From the NCBI RefSeq assembly GCF_030410485.1, contig NZ_JAUHHC010000003.1, positions 62,001 to 126,000 of the forward strand: 64,000 nucleotides of DNA. The letters run 5' to 3'. Source of the stretch: Roseateles violae. GTDB lineage: Bacteria; Pseudomonadota; Gammaproteobacteria; Burkholderiales; Burkholderiaceae_C. Under the pieces are notes generated by a model. The model was not told the DNA's origin, did not search any database, and saw only the letters and a list, made by a program, of their open reading frames with translations. The position numbers and the translations under genes were made by a program. Position 1 is the first letter of the stretch. Every line of letters begins with the position of its first letter. Below are positions 1-8,769 of this stretch, piece by piece.

Positions 1-150
1 AAGTGCGCCATTCTGATGGCCCGGCGGCCCGGGCGGCCCCGGCGCGTCGGCCGGATGCAACGTCGCATTGCGAACATTTGTGAATCGTGCGCAGCCCGCC
101 CTGGTTCGCCCTAGGATGGAAGCCCATCGTCACTTTCTGGAGCGAGCCTC

Positions 151-633
151 ATGCGCATGATTTTGCTGCCCTTGATCGCCGTTGCGGCGGCTTTCCCCGC
201 CTGGTCCGCCGATGCCCCGGCCGCATCCGCGCCCAGCCAGGAGCAGGTCATCGAGCAGTTCCGCAGCGATATGCAGGCCAAGCGCTCCGACATCATCGCC
301 AAGAACCTGACCTTGACGGCCGACCAGGCCGCCAAGTTCTGGCCGCTGTTCGAGCAGTACCAGAAGGAGCAGAACGCCATCATCGAGGGCCAGCTGAAGG
401 CGACCCAGCAATACGCGGACAAGTTCGACAAGCTCACCGACGCCGACTCGACCAACTATGTGAACGCACTGCTGACCCGCGATACGAAAATGCACGAGCT
501 GCGCGTCAAGTGGCTGGCCAAGTTCAAGACCGTGGTGCCGGCCGGCGTGGCGGCACGCGTGATCCAGATCGACCGCCGGCTGAGCCTGCTGGCGCAGCTG
601 CAGCTGTCCTCGCAGATTCCGCTGGTGCGCTGA
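151..633 (+). CDS. Small exported protein, function unknown (Spy/CpxP-like helical)
   Basis: The 160-residue product starts with a signal peptide (about residues 1-19, cleavage after AWSA) and is otherwise mostly charged and helical. A motif LTADQAAKFWPLFEQYQKEQ near residues 54-73 resembles the LTxxQ-type helices of Spy/CpxP periplasmic chaperone relatives, so it probably sits in the periplasm. The start is supported by a GGAGCGAG ribosome site eight bases upstream of the ATG. It stands alone, with 51 bp to the next gene. The family resemblance is loose and no substrate can be named. Confidence 0.75.
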   Translation: MRMILLPLIAVAAAFPAWSADAPAASAPSQEQVIEQFRSDMQAKRSDIIAKNLTLTADQAAKFWPLFEQYQKEQNAIIEGQLKATQQYADKFDKLTDADSTNYVNALLTRDTKMHELRVKWLAKFKTVVPAGVAARVIQIDRRLSLLAQLQLSSQIPLVR

Positions 634-684
634 GTCCCGGGGCGATTCGCGCCGCTGCCACCGACCCGCCGTTAAACTGGGCGG

Positions 685-1569
685 GTGAATGCCAACACCC
701 CGCTCTCGAACGCGACCAACGCCGACCTGCATTGCCACTCCAAGGTGTCCGACGGCACGCTGGAGCCCGAGGCGCTAGCCGCGCGGGCCAAGGCTAATGG
801 GGTCGAGCTGTGGGCGCTGACCGACCATGACGAGATCGGCGGCCAGCAGCGCGCGCTCGATGCGGCGCTGGCCCTAGGCCTGCCCTATCTGACCGGCTGC
901 GAGGTCTCGGTCAGCTTCGCCGGCAAGGTCGTGCACATCGTCGGCCTGGGCTTCGATCATCGCGATCCGGCCCTCGTCGCCGGCCTGCGCGCGACGCGCG
1001 GCGGGCGCGAGCAGCGCGCGCGCGAGATGGCCGCCGGCCTGGCCCAGGTCGGCATCAGGGGCGCTTACGAGGGCGCGCTGCAGTACGTGGCCAATCCGGA
1101 GTTGATCTCGCGCACCCACTTCGCCCGCTTCCTGGTCGAGGCCGGCCATTGCAGCGATGTGTCGGAGGTGTTCCGCCGTTATCTGACCGAGGGCAAGCCC
1201 GGCTATGTCGAGCACCGCTGGGCGGGCCTGGGCGAGGCGGTCGGCTGGATCACCGCGGCCGGCGGCCAGGCGGTGATCGCGCATCCGGCGCGCTACAGCT
1301 TCACGCCGACCGAGGAATACGCGCTGATCACCGAGTTCATCGCCCATGGCGGGCGCGGCATCGAGGTCGTCACCGGCAGCCACTCGGCGGCCGACGCGCT
1401 CAAGTACGCCGAGACGGCGCTGGAGTTCGACCTGCTCGCCTCACGCGGCTCCGACTTCCACTCGCCCGAGGAGAGCCATACCGATCTCGGCCAGCTGGAC
1501 CTGCTGCCGGGCCGGCTGACGCCGATCTGGCAGGCGCTGCAGGCACGCGTCCACCAGCCCGCGCACTGA
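685..1569 (+). CDS. PHP-domain phosphoesterase (RNase AM / nucleoside 3',5'-bisphosphate phosphatase type)
   Basis: The 294-residue protein belongs to the PHP phosphoesterase family related to E. coli YciV/Rnm and to 3',5'-nucleotide bisphosphatases. Metal-binding motifs are intact: DLHCHSKVSDG near residues 14-24, LTDHDEI near 46, IAHPARY near 200, and SRGSDFHS near 254. Proteins of this type trim 5' ends of RNA or remove the 3' phosphate from nucleoside bisphosphates. It starts with GTG. Its TGA overlaps the ATG of the following DMT transporter by one base, so the two are likely translationally coupled. Confidence 0.85.
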   Translation: MNANTPLSNATNADLHCHSKVSDGTLEPEALAARAKANGVELWALTDHDEIGGQQRALDAALALGLPYLTGCEVSVSFAGKVVHIVGLGFDHRDPALVAGLRATRGGREQRAREMAAGLAQVGIRGAYEGALQYVANPELISRTHFARFLVEAGHCSDVSEVFRRYLTEGKPGYVEHRWAGLGEAVGWITAAGGQAVIAHPARYSFTPTEEYALITEFIAHGGRGIEVVTGSHSAADALKYAETALEFDLLASRGSDFHSPEESHTDLGQLDLLPGRLTPIWQALQARVHQPAH

Positions 1570-2501
1570 TGCAGAAGAACCGGCCCGGCCTGGGCATCCT
1601 GCTGGTGCTGCTGATGGTGAGCTGCTTCGCCAGCATGGACAGCACGATCCGCTATCTGGGCGCCTTCGTGCCGGTGCTGCTGATCCTCTGGGCGCGCTAC
1701 GCCTTCCAGGCGCTGACGATGGCAATCTGGCTGGGTCTCAAGCAGCTGCGCGGTGGCACGGGCGCCTTCCGCAGCGCGCATCCGAAGTTCCAGCTGCTGC
1801 GCGGCGCCCTGCTGCTGGCGACCAGCGCAATGAGCTTCTACGGCGTGCAGCAGATGCCGGTGGCCGAGTTCACCGCGATCAATATGCTGACGCCGGTGCT
1901 GGTGACGCTCTTGGCCGCGCTGGTGCTGCACGAGCGCGTGCGGCCGCTGCGCTGGGCGCTGGTGGTCGGCGGCTTCGCCGGCGCGCTGATCGTGATCCGC
2001 CCCGGCAGCGGCCTGTTCGGCTGGGCCGTGCTGTTCCCGCTGGCCGGCGCGCTCTTCTATGCCTGCTTCCAGACCCTGACCAGCAGCCTGTCGGCGCTGG
2101 AGAATCCGTACACCACGCATTTCTACACCGGCCTGACCGGCGCGGCGCTGCTGACGCTGGCGCTGGCGCTGGGCCCCTACCGGCCGCTGCAGTTGCTGAC
2201 CGCCGCGCCGGCCTGGCAACTGGGCCTGCTGGCCTTCATCGGCCTCTTGGGTACCGCCGGCCATCTGTTCCTGATCCTGGCCCTGGGCATGGCGCCGACC
2301 GGCACCCTGATGCCCTTCGTCTATGTGCAGATCGCCGTCGCCGCGGCGATCGGCTGGGTCGCCTTCGACCATGCGCCGGACGGCTATGCCTGGCTGGGCA
2401 TGGCCGTGCTCTCGGCCAGCGGCGCCGCCTCGGCCTGGCTCAATGTGCGCGAGGCGCAGGCGCGCAACTCGGTCGTGCTGCAGGACACGATCGAAGACTA
2501 G
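1569..2501 (+). CDS. DMT-family (EamA) inner-membrane transporter
   Basis: The 310-residue protein has about ten hydrophobic segments in two homologous halves. The first half carries RYAFQALTMAIW and MPVAEFTAINMLTPVLVTLL, a hallmark of EamA-type drug/metabolite transporters. The second half carries GTAGHLFLILALGMAP. It is expected to be an inner-membrane exporter or permease for a small metabolite, which cannot be identified from sequence. The ATG overlaps the stop of the PHP gene by one base. A long inverted repeat begins directly at its stop codon. Confidence 0.85.
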   Translation: MQKNRPGLGILLVLLMVSCFASMDSTIRYLGAFVPVLLILWARYAFQALTMAIWLGLKQLRGGTGAFRSAHPKFQLLRGALLLATSAMSFYGVQQMPVAEFTAINMLTPVLVTLLAALVLHERVRPLRWALVVGGFAGALIVIRPGSGLFGWAVLFPLAGALFYACFQTLTSSLSALENPYTTHFYTGLTGAALLTLALALGPYRPLQLLTAAPAWQLGLLAFIGLLGTAGHLFLILALGMAPTGTLMPFVYVQIAVAAAIGWVAFDHAPDGYAWLGMAVLSASGAASAWLNVREAQARNSVVLQDTIED

Positions 2502-2659
2502 GGCCTGTTAACACTACGGCAATAGGCCGCGTTGTGACCGACAGGGCCACTCGTCGTTGCAACGCTGGCCCGCACGCGAGTGCGGGCGGCGCGCTGCGCC
2601 TCGATTGGCCCGTTCTGGAGGGGCCTTCGCGACCCATTGCCGTAGTGTTAACAGGCCCC
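2501..2659. repeat. 159-bp element with 23-bp perfect terminal inverted repeats (MITE-like)
   Basis: Two perfect inverted arms lie at 2501-2523 (starting GGGCCTGTTAACACTACG) and 2636-2658, separated by 112 bp. Inside is a second perfect hairpin, GCCCGCAC-GCGA-GTGCGGGC, at 2568-2587. No gene fits between the arms. The element fills the gap between two convergent genes and its left arm begins on the last base of the transporter's TAG. It could be a non-autonomous insertion element or a large bidirectional terminator. No obvious target duplication was seen. Confidence 0.7.
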
Positions 2660-2691
2660 AGCGGCGGACCACCGGCCCGCCGCCGCGGCGA

Positions 2692-4581
2692 TCAGGCGCG
2701 CCGCTGCCTGCGCGCCCGCAGGCCGACGGCGCCGAGACCGGCCAGCATCAGCGCCAGCGTCGCTGGCTCGGGCACCGCCGTCGGTACCGGAATGGCGCCC
2801 AGCGTCAGCAGCACCGGGTCGTGGTCGGACACCTGGTCGAGGTAGCCGGCGTTGACGTGCACGACGTCGTAGGCGAGATCGCCCTTGGCGAGCAGATTGG
2901 GCGAGACCCAGATATGGTCCAGCGCCTGCGCATTGCCCTCGAAAACATAGCTGTAGCGGTCGCCCGCATCCAGCGTGTTCGTCATATTGGTCAGCCCGGC
3001 GTCGTACAGCGGCTGCAGCGAGGCGGCGAACTGGAAGTCGTTGAAGTCGCCGGTCAGCACGATATTGGCGTGCGGGTTGATCGCCAGCAGCCCCTGGACG
3101 AAGCTGCCGAGCACCTGCGCCTGCTGCAGCCGCTGCGTCGCGGTGACCTCGTCGGGCGGCTGCCCGACGCCGAACAGCGGCGCGTCGCCGCCCTTGCTGT
3201 TGAAGTGGTTGGCGATGACGATGATCTGCTGGCCGTCGACGCTGAACTCGGTGACCAGCGGCTTGCGGCTGTTGGTCCAGGCCGGGTTGTTGGGGTCGAC
3301 GCGGCCGGCACCCAGGTTCAGCACGATCTGGCCATTGGCGCCGGCCGTTGCCATGACATCCTGCAGCGCGCCGCCCACCATGCCCGCGAAGCTGACCCGC
3401 GCGCTGTCGTACATGAAGGCCTGGCGGATATTGCCGCCGCCCGCGCCGCCGTCAGCGTTGTTCACCGGGTCGACCGAGACCCACTTGTAGCTCTTGCCGG
3501 TAGCCGCATTCAGCGCACCGGCCAGGTTGTTCAGCGTGACGTCGGCGGCGACCGTGCCGTTGTTGGTCGTGCCGTTGTTGTCCTGGATCTCCTGCAGCGA
3601 AATGATCTGCGGCGCGCCGAGGCTGCCGGCGATCTGCCCGGCAATCTGCGTGAAGCGCGTCGTCGACGCATTGCCGGGCAGGTTCTCGACGTTGTAGCTG
3701 GCGATGCCGAAGCGGCCGGGGGCAATCGCCGCCGTCTCCTTCGGCAGGTTGTTGCTGACCAGCGTGGCGCCCTCGGTCAGCAGCAGCCGGTAGTTGGCGA
3801 AGCTGTAGTCGATGACGCCGGTGATGTTGTCGATGCGCGCCCCGGCGCTGACCGTCGGCGCCGCGGTGATGCGGTTATCGATCATGATGCGCTGGCCGTT
3901 GAAGTTGCCCGCACTCAGCACCGCCGGCACTCGCGAGCCGGCGGGCACCTGCTGCGAGGACACGACGAAGGTGTCGCCGCTCGCGGTCTGGCCGCTGGCG
4001 ATGGCCGAGGGCAGCGCCACGCGCATGCCCTCGAGCGACTCGTAGAAGTCCATGCTGTAGAGATTGGGCTGCAGCAGGTAGCCCGGCGCCGTCTCCATAT
4101 TGCCGATCTTCGGCGCGATCGCGCTGGGCGGCAGGAAGCCGGGGCCGATGACGCGCGCCGCCGGCAGCGCGTTGCCGGTGGACAGCACCGTCACCGCCGC
4201 GCCGGCGATGCCGCTGCTGGCATTGATCTCGGTCAGCGTCAGGTTCAGCGGATCGCCGCCGGGGCGGAACTCGACGAGCCGGCCGGAGACGCTGACCGCC
4301 GAGCCGACGAGCGGCTTGCTGGCCGAGCTGCGGAAGATGTAGATCGCGTCGCTGGTCAGCGCATTGCCGTCGCCGGCATCCTGGATCCAGAAGCCGTTGT
4401 TGTCGCGCGCGGTGACGATACCGAGGATGCCGGCGACATCGGTGTTGTTGTAGGGGCTGAGGTGCGAGCTGCCCTGCAGCGCGCCGATCAGCTGCGCCTG
4501 CGCGGCGGCGCCGGCCAGCAGCAGCGGAAAGGCTGCGAGCATGGCGCGCGGCAGCAACTTGAGAGGATTGTCCTTGCTCAT
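2692..4581 (-). CDS. Secreted ExeM/NucH-type nuclease with PEP-CTERM anchor
   Basis: The 629-residue protein begins with a signal peptide (about 1-30, ending AAAQA). An OB-like nuclease accessory region spans about 35-140. The endonuclease/exonuclease/phosphatase fold starts near residue 290 (FGIASYNVENL). Catalytic-type motifs follow: SLQEIQDNN, VIANHFNSKGGD, TGDFNDF and SDHDPVLL. The last 27 residues form a PEP-CTERM tail: VPEP, a hydrophobic stretch and RARRQRR. It should degrade DNA outside the cell or on the outer surface. It lies 14 bp downstream of another PEP-CTERM gene, with a GGAGA ribosome site, so the two are probably co-transcribed. Confidence 0.88.
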   Translation of the reverse strand: MSKDNPLKLLPRAMLAAFPLLLAGAAAQAQLIGALQGSSHLSPYNNTDVAGILGIVTARDNNGFWIQDAGDGNALTSDAIYIFRSSASKPLVGSAVSVSGRLVEFRPGGDPLNLTLTEINASSGIAGAAVTVLSTGNALPAARVIGPGFLPPSAIAPKIGNMETAPGYLLQPNLYSMDFYESLEGMRVALPSAIASGQTASGDTFVVSSQQVPAGSRVPAVLSAGNFNGQRIMIDNRITAAPTVSAGARIDNITGVIDYSFANYRLLLTEGATLVSNNLPKETAAIAPGRFGIASYNVENLPGNASTTRFTQIAGQIAGSLGAPQIISLQEIQDNNGTTNNGTVAADVTLNNLAGALNAATGKSYKWVSVDPVNNADGGAGGGNIRQAFMYDSARVSFAGMVGGALQDVMATAGANGQIVLNLGAGRVDPNNPAWTNSRKPLVTEFSVDGQQIIVIANHFNSKGGDAPLFGVGQPPDEVTATQRLQQAQVLGSFVQGLLAINPHANIVLTGDFNDFQFAASLQPLYDAGLTNMTNTLDAGDRYSYVFEGNAQALDHIWVSPNLLAKGDLAYDVVHVNAGYLDQVSDHDPVLLTLGAIPVPTAVPEPATLALMLAGLGAVGLRARRQRRA

Positions 4582-4595
4582 GTCGGCGTCTCCCT

Positions 4596-5285
4596 TCAGC
4601 CGCGGCGACGTGCGATGAAGCCGATCGCCGACAGGCCGGCGAGCATCAGGGCCCAGCTGGTCGGCTCGGGCACCGGCGTCAGCATCACGCTGAAGTTGTC
4701 GATGCGGTCGGTGCCGCCGGTGGCGACGGTGCCGCCCGCGGCCGAAATCGTCGTCGTGTCGATCAGGCGCAGGGTGACCACGGCCTGATTGTCAAGCGCA
4801 GCAATCGCCGACAGGTTGTGCGTGAAACTGTCCAGGCCGGTCGGCGAAGCGCTGCTCCAGGCCGGCGACGCGTTGGAGCGGACCGAGTAGCTCGCGAAAT
4901 CGGTGAAGCTCGTACCGTTCGTGCTGTAGGCCAGCTTGAAGTCGCGCGGCCCGGTGCCGCTGCTGATCTGGTCGAAGCTGACGCGCAGATCGGCATAGCC
5001 CAGCGTGCTGAAGCTGAACTGCCAGTAGTCGCCGACGCCCCAGGTGTTGGCGCTCAAGGCATTGGCCGAGCCGTTGCCGGCCGGCGTCGTCCAGTCGCTC
5101 GCGGCGCTCGCATGCAGCCCGCTGGCCGTGCCGCTGCCGAGCGAGGCCGCCACCGCCGGCGAGGCGGCCGAGTCGCTGAGATCGGCCGGTGTGGTCGCGC
5201 CTTCGAAGTCCCATTGCACGACGGTGGCGGCGTGGGCGGGCAGCACGGCGGCGATCAGGGCGGATGCGAAAAGAGACTTCTTCAC
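4596..5285 (-). CDS. PEP-CTERM exported protein of unknown function
   Basis: The product is 229 residues when started at GTG 5285, which sits behind a strong GGAGG site and gives a proper signal peptide (VKKSLFASALIAAVLPAHA). An upstream start at 5348 would add 21 arginine-rich residues and is less likely. The body resembles jelly-roll extracellular proteins (VVQWDFEGATTPADLSD, DRIDNFSV). The end is a PEP-CTERM tail: VPEPTSWALMLAGL, a hydrophobic stretch and RRRG. It is expected to be sorted by exosortase and displayed on or released from the cell surface. It is first in a likely two-gene unit with the nuclease gene. Confidence 0.8.
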   Translation of the reverse strand: MKKSLFASALIAAVLPAHAATVVQWDFEGATTPADLSDSAASPAVAASLGSGTASGLHASAASDWTTPAGNGSANALSANTWGVGDYWQFSFSTLGYADLRVSFDQISSGTGPRDFKLAYSTNGTSFTDFASYSVRSNASPAWSSASPTGLDSFTHNLSAIAALDNQAVVTLRLIDTTTISAAGGTVATGGTDRIDNFSVMLTPVPEPTSWALMLAGLSAIGFIARRRG

Positions 5286-5545
5286 GGGTGTCCTCCGGGG
5301 GGCGGGTATTGATGGAAAATGACCGCAGCGGCGCGTTCGGCGCCGCACGATGGCACCCTAGGCGCCATGCATGAATCGTCCGTGACATAAGGCACATCTG
5401 GCCGCCCTCGGCACCCGCGAATCGGGGACGGGTTAGCGCCCTACACCCCGTGCCAGAAAGCATGTTATTGCCGTCGCCATGATCTGTTAGGGCCGCGCGC
5501 CGCGCCGGCGTCGAAGCTGGCGCCGCCCTTACCCTAAGATGGGCC

Positions 5546-6187
5546 ATGGCCCAGCTCTTCGAAGTCCACCCCGACAATCCGCAGCCGCGCTTCCTGAAGC
5601 AGGCGGCGCAGATCCTGCAAGGCGGCGGCATCGCGGCGATCCCGACCGATTCCAGCTATGCGCTGGTCTGCCGGCTCGACGACAAGGCGGCGGCCGAGAC
5701 GCTGCGGCGCATCCGCGGCGTCGATGACAAGCATCACCTGACCCTGATGTGCCGCGACCTCAGCGAGCTGGCCAGCTATGCGCGGGTCGACAACAAGCAG
5801 TACCGGCTGCTGAAGGCGGCCACGCCGGGCGCCTTCACCTTCATCCTCGAGGCAACCAAGGAGGTGCCGCGCCGCGTCTCGCATCCCTCGCGCCGCACGA
5901 TAGGCCTGCGCGTTCCCGACCACCGCGTCACGCAGGAGCTGCTGGCCCTGTTCGGCGAGCCGCTGCTGGCGACGACCCTGATCCCGCCCGGCGAGGACGA
6001 GCCGCTGAACGACGCCGACGAGATCTCGGCGCGCTACGACAAGCTCCTGCAGCTGATCGTCGATGCCGGCGCCTGCCCGCGCAAGCCAACGACGGTGATC
6101 GACCTGACCGAGGACGAACCGCGCATCGTGCGCTTCGGCTGCGGCGACCCGGCTAGCCTGGGGCTGCGGCTGGGTGATGCGGGCTGA
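5546..6187 (+). CDS. Sua5/YciO/YrdC-family protein (YciO-like)
   Basis: The 213-residue protein covers the whole YrdC/YciO fold: GGGIAAIPTDSSYALVCRL near 27-45, then KHHLTLMCRDLSELASYA. The length and the start MAQLFEVHPDNPQP match the YciO branch and not the full Sua5 with its extra C-terminal domain. YrdC/Sua5 proteins make threonylcarbamoyl-adenylate for tRNA t6A37. The role of YciO proteins is less settled. Its 3' end overlaps the convergent glutaredoxin-like gene by 35 bp. Confidence 0.85.
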   Translation: MAQLFEVHPDNPQPRFLKQAAQILQGGGIAAIPTDSSYALVCRLDDKAAAETLRRIRGVDDKHHLTLMCRDLSELASYARVDNKQYRLLKAATPGAFTFILEATKEVPRRVSHPSRRTIGLRVPDHRVTQELLALFGEPLLATTLIPPGEDEPLNDADEISARYDKLLQLIVDAGACPRKPTTVIDLTEDEPRIVRFGCGDPASLGLRLGDAG

Positions 6188-6539
6188 GGGCCTCCAGGAG
6201 CCCCGGCACATCGAAGCCGACCAGGGTCTGGCCGCGCACCAGCATCATCGGCGTGCCGCGCGCGCCATGCGCCTCGTAGGCGGCGCGGCAGGCCGCGTCG
6301 GTCTCGATGAAGCAGGCGCGGTAGGGCACATGCTGGGCATCGAGCCAGTGGCGGGCGCGCACGCAGTAGAGGCAGTTCTCCGAGGACAGCATGACGATGT
6401 CGCCGGGTCGCACGCGTTCGCGTAGCGCCTGCCCTTGGGCATCGGCACCCCAGATGCGCAGCAGCTGGCTGCTGCCGAACACGACGGCGGCGATCAGGAC
6501 CACCGTCAGCAGACTGCGTTGTCGTTCGTTCAGATACAT
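6153..6539 (-). CDS. Membrane-anchored glutaredoxin-like protein
   Basis: The 128-residue protein has one N-terminal membrane anchor (about residues 9-28) and then a glutaredoxin/NrdH-like fold. It carries a redox CxxC motif (SSENCLYCVRA, near residue 54), a TPMMLVRG segment with the cis-proline typical of thioredoxin folds, and VGFDVPGL near the end. It probably reduces disulfides or mixed disulfides at the inner membrane, facing the periplasm. Partners are not visible. It overlaps the convergent YciO gene at its 3' end. Confidence 0.75.
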   Translation of the reverse strand: MYLNERQRSLLTVVLIAAVVFGSSQLLRIWGADAQGQALRERVRPGDIVMLSSENCLYCVRARHWLDAQHVPYRACFIETDAACRAAYEAHGARGTPMMLVRGQTLVGFDVPGLLEALSPHHPAAAPG

Positions 6540-6605
6540 GCCGGGCCTCGCTGGCGATGGCTCGCTATACCGGCGCTGGGTTCGAGCGTCGCTCTGATTC
6601 TCCGC

Positions 6606-6956
6606 TCAAACCGCTGCGGTGACGACGATCTCGATCTTCCACTCCGGCCGGGCCAGGCTGGCCTCGACGGTGGCGCGCGGCGGCGCATTGCCGGGCGCGA
6701 CCCAGGCGTCCCAGGCGGCGTTCATGCCGGCGAAATCGGCCAGGTCCTTGATGAAGACCTGGGCCATCAGGATCTTGCTCTTGTCGGTGCCGGCGCGGGC
6801 CAGCAGCTTGTCGATCGCGGCCAGCACCTGGGCCGTCTGGCCGGTGATGTCCAGGCTGCCGTCCTCGGGCACCTGGCCGGCCAGATAGGCGACGCCGTTG
6901 TAGACGGCCATTTCGGAGATGCGGGCGCCGACGTCGAAACGTTGCACATTGCTCAT
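6606..6956 (-). CDS. RidA/YjgF/UK114-family protein
   Basis: The 116-residue protein is full length for RidA-type proteins. Typical features are YNGVAYLAGQVPED near residues 19-32, the TAQVLAAIDKLLARAG helix, APPRATVEASLARP and the KIEIVVTA end. The arginine in the PPRATV motif corresponds to the residue that binds the substrate carboxylate in enamine/imine deaminases. It probably hydrolyses reactive enamines such as 2-aminoacrylate. ATG 6956 follows an AAAGG site, and the gene starts two bases after the plsY stop, so the two are likely co-transcribed. Confidence 0.88.
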   Translation of the reverse strand: MSNVQRFDVGARISEMAVYNGVAYLAGQVPEDGSLDITGQTAQVLAAIDKLLARAGTDKSKILMAQVFIKDLADFAGMNAAWDAWVAPGNAPPRATVEASLARPEWKIEIVVTAAV

Positions 6957-6958
6957 GA

Positions 6959-7684
6959 TCAGGAACCTTTCTTCTTCGGATGTTTGTGCGAATGGCCGCG
7001 CGCATTGGCGGCCTGCGGGCCATGCGGATGCTTCTTGCTGCTGCCGGCCGGCGGCGTGCCGGCGCCGGCGGCCGCCTTCTGGCCGATCTTGCTCTCGGTG
7101 CCCTTGAGCAGCTTCCTGATATTGCCGGCATGGCGCCAGACCAGCAGCAGGCCCATCAGCACCAGCACGCCGACGATGGGGCCCGGGCCCCAGATCAGCA
7201 TCTCGTAGAAGGGCGCAAAGGCGGCGGCCACGATGGCGGCCAGCGAGGAGTAGCGCGAGAAATAGGCAATGATCAGCCAGGTCGCCAGGGTCGCCAGGCC
7301 CAGCAGCGGGTTCAGCGCCAGGATCACGCCGGCCGCCGTCGCCACGCCCTTGCCGCCCTCGAAGCGAAAGAACACCGGCCACAGATGACCGAGGAAGGCC
7401 GCCAGGCCGACCAGCGCCGCCGTGCCCTCGCCCAGGCCGAAACGCGGGCCAAAGACCAGCACCAGCAGCACCGGCACATAGCCCTTCAGCGCATCGAAGA
7501 CTAGGGTCAGGATCGCGGCCCTCTTATTGCCCGAGCGCAGCACATTGGTGGCGCCGGGATTGCCCGAGCCGTAGCTGCGCGGATCCGACAGGCCCATCGC
7601 GCGGCTGATGATGACGGCGAAGGACAGCGAGCCGATCAGATAGCCGGCGATGGCCGCCAGCAGGGGGAGGAGAGTGTCTTGCAT
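6959..7684 (-). CDS. plsY: Glycerol-3-phosphate acyltransferase PlsY
   Basis: The 241-residue integral membrane enzyme transfers acyl from acyl-phosphate to glycerol-3-phosphate, the first step of phospholipid synthesis. The three conserved PlsY motifs are present: [11 protein letters not shown] with SGNPGATN (residues about 18-47), [21 protein letters not shown] (about 98-118), and [13 protein letters not shown] (about 183-195). It has an extra C-terminal tail of about 40 residues rich in His and Lys, which is not needed for the catalytic motifs. ridA follows immediately. Confidence 0.95.
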   Translation of the reverse strand: MQDTLLPLLAAIAGYLIGSLSFAVIISRAMGLSDPRSYGSGNPGATNVLRSGNKRAAILTLVFDALKGYVPVLLVLVFGPRFGLGEGTAALVGLAAFLGHLWPVFFRFEGGKGVATAAGVILALNPLLGLATLATWLIIAYFSRYSSLAAIVAAAFAPFYEMLIWGPGPIVGVLVLMGLLLVWRHAGNIRKLLKGTESKIGQKAAAGAGTPPAGSSKKHPHGPQAANARGHSHKHPKKKGS

Positions 7685-7728
7685 GGGGCGCTATTGTGGC
7701 CGCATTGGCCGCTGTCGCTGCCCCCGGA

Positions 7729-8223
7729 CTATTCCGCGCTTGCGCAGCTGACCGGGCGTGCCTGCAGCAACTCGGGCAGCAGCTTCGGATCGATACCGAC
7801 CAGGAAGCCGCGCCGCCCGCCATTGATGCAGATGCTCGCCAGCTCCAGGATCGTCGCCTCGACATAGACCGGCATCGGCTTGCGGGTGCCGAAGGGCGAG
7901 GTGCCGCCGACCAGATAGCCGCTGTGGCGCTGCGCGACCTCGGGCTTGCAGGGCTCGACCTTCTTGCAGGGGATCTGCCGCGCCAGCTCCTTCAGGCTGA
8001 CCTGGCGATCGCCATGCATCAGCACGATCAGCGGCTGGGCGCGCTCGTCCTGCATCACCAGGGTCTTGACGACCTGATGCTCGGGCACGCCCAGCTGGCG
8101 CGAGGATTCGGCCGTGCCGCCGTGCTCCACATAGTCGTAGACATGCTCGCTGAAGGCGATCTGGTGCTGGCGCAGGAACTGCGTGGCCGGCGTCTCGCTG
8201 ACATGGGCTGGTTTCTTGGACAT
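7729..8223 (-). CDS. ybaK: YbaK-family Cys-tRNA(Pro) deacylase
   Basis: The 164-residue protein is a stand-alone YbaK/ProX editing domain. Key parts are QVVKTLVMQDERAQPLIVLMHGDRQVS-type core strands around residues 50-76 and the GYLVGGTSPFGTRKPMPVYVE segment around 101-121, which carries the conserved GxxxxxxPFG motif. It hydrolyses Cys-tRNA(Pro) formed when prolyl-tRNA synthetase mischarges cysteine. Length and start match the family. It lies 44 bp upstream of plsY on the same strand. Confidence 0.9.
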   Translation of the reverse strand: MSKKPAHVSETPATQFLRQHQIAFSEHVYDYVEHGGTAESSRQLGVPEHQVVKTLVMQDERAQPLIVLMHGDRQVSLKELARQIPCKKVEPCKPEVAQRHSGYLVGGTSPFGTRKPMPVYVEATILELASICINGGRRGFLVGIDPKLLPELLQARPVSCASAE

Positions 8224-8259
8224 GGGCGGATTCTCGCCCAGCCCTGCCCGGCCGCTGCG

Positions 8260-8676
8260 CTACCTGACGTAGTCGTACAGCGGCTTGCCCTTGTCGACGA
8301 TGTGCACGGTCAGCAGCTTCAGCGGGCTGTCGCCGACGACGGTGAAGCCGCCATGCTTGATGTCGCGCAGATTGAGCGAGGTCAGGCCGGTCGGCAGCAG
8401 CATCGGTTCCTTGCCCGGCGACTGCACCTGCGCGCCCTGCAGCACATGAAAGGCCTCGATGCCATGGTGGGTGTGCAGGCTGGAGCTCTCGCCCGGCTTG
8501 ATCTCGACGATGGAGGCGATCACCTCCATATTCGGCGCGCCGCTGAGATCGGCGCGCTGCTTCTCGGCGCGGTTGGGCGAGTCGGTCGAGGTCTGCGCGC
8601 TCAGGCCGGTCGCGAGCCCGAGGGCAAAGACCAGCAAGGCGAATGAGGTGCGAAGCATCAGGGGCTTGAGGTTCAC
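8260..8676 (-). CDS. Exported small cupin-domain protein
   Basis: Starting at GTG 8676, behind a GGAGA site, the product is 138 residues with a signal peptide (VNLKPLMLRTSFALLVFALGL). A single cupin barrel follows. Metal-binding-type residues are seen in SSLHTHHGIEAFHVLQGAQVQ. The first cupin motif usually reads G(X)5HXH(X)3,4E(X)6G and is matched here by HTHHGIEAFHVLQG. The ORF extends upstream to 8751 without a good signal peptide. Substrate unknown; location probably periplasmic. Confidence 0.75.
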   Translation of the reverse strand: MNLKPLMLRTSFALLVFALGLATGLSAQTSTDSPNRAEKQRADLSGAPNMEVIASIVEIKPGESSSLHTHHGIEAFHVLQGAQVQSPGKEPMLLPTGLTSLNLRDIKHGGFTVVGDSPLKLLTVHIVDKGKPLYDYVR

Positions 8677-8769
8677 CGGCGTCTCCTGCGCGCTTGTCGA
8701 TGATTGCGCGGCGCGGCCACTATGCGGGGCCGGGCCGGCCGGGTCAATCACCCGCTTTTCAAGACCCCA

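Noticed and set aside
2557..4788. 743-residue plus-strand open frame
   Set aside because: It is antisense to the PEP-CTERM nuclease, has Arg/Gly-biased composition from GC-rich DNA and no domain.
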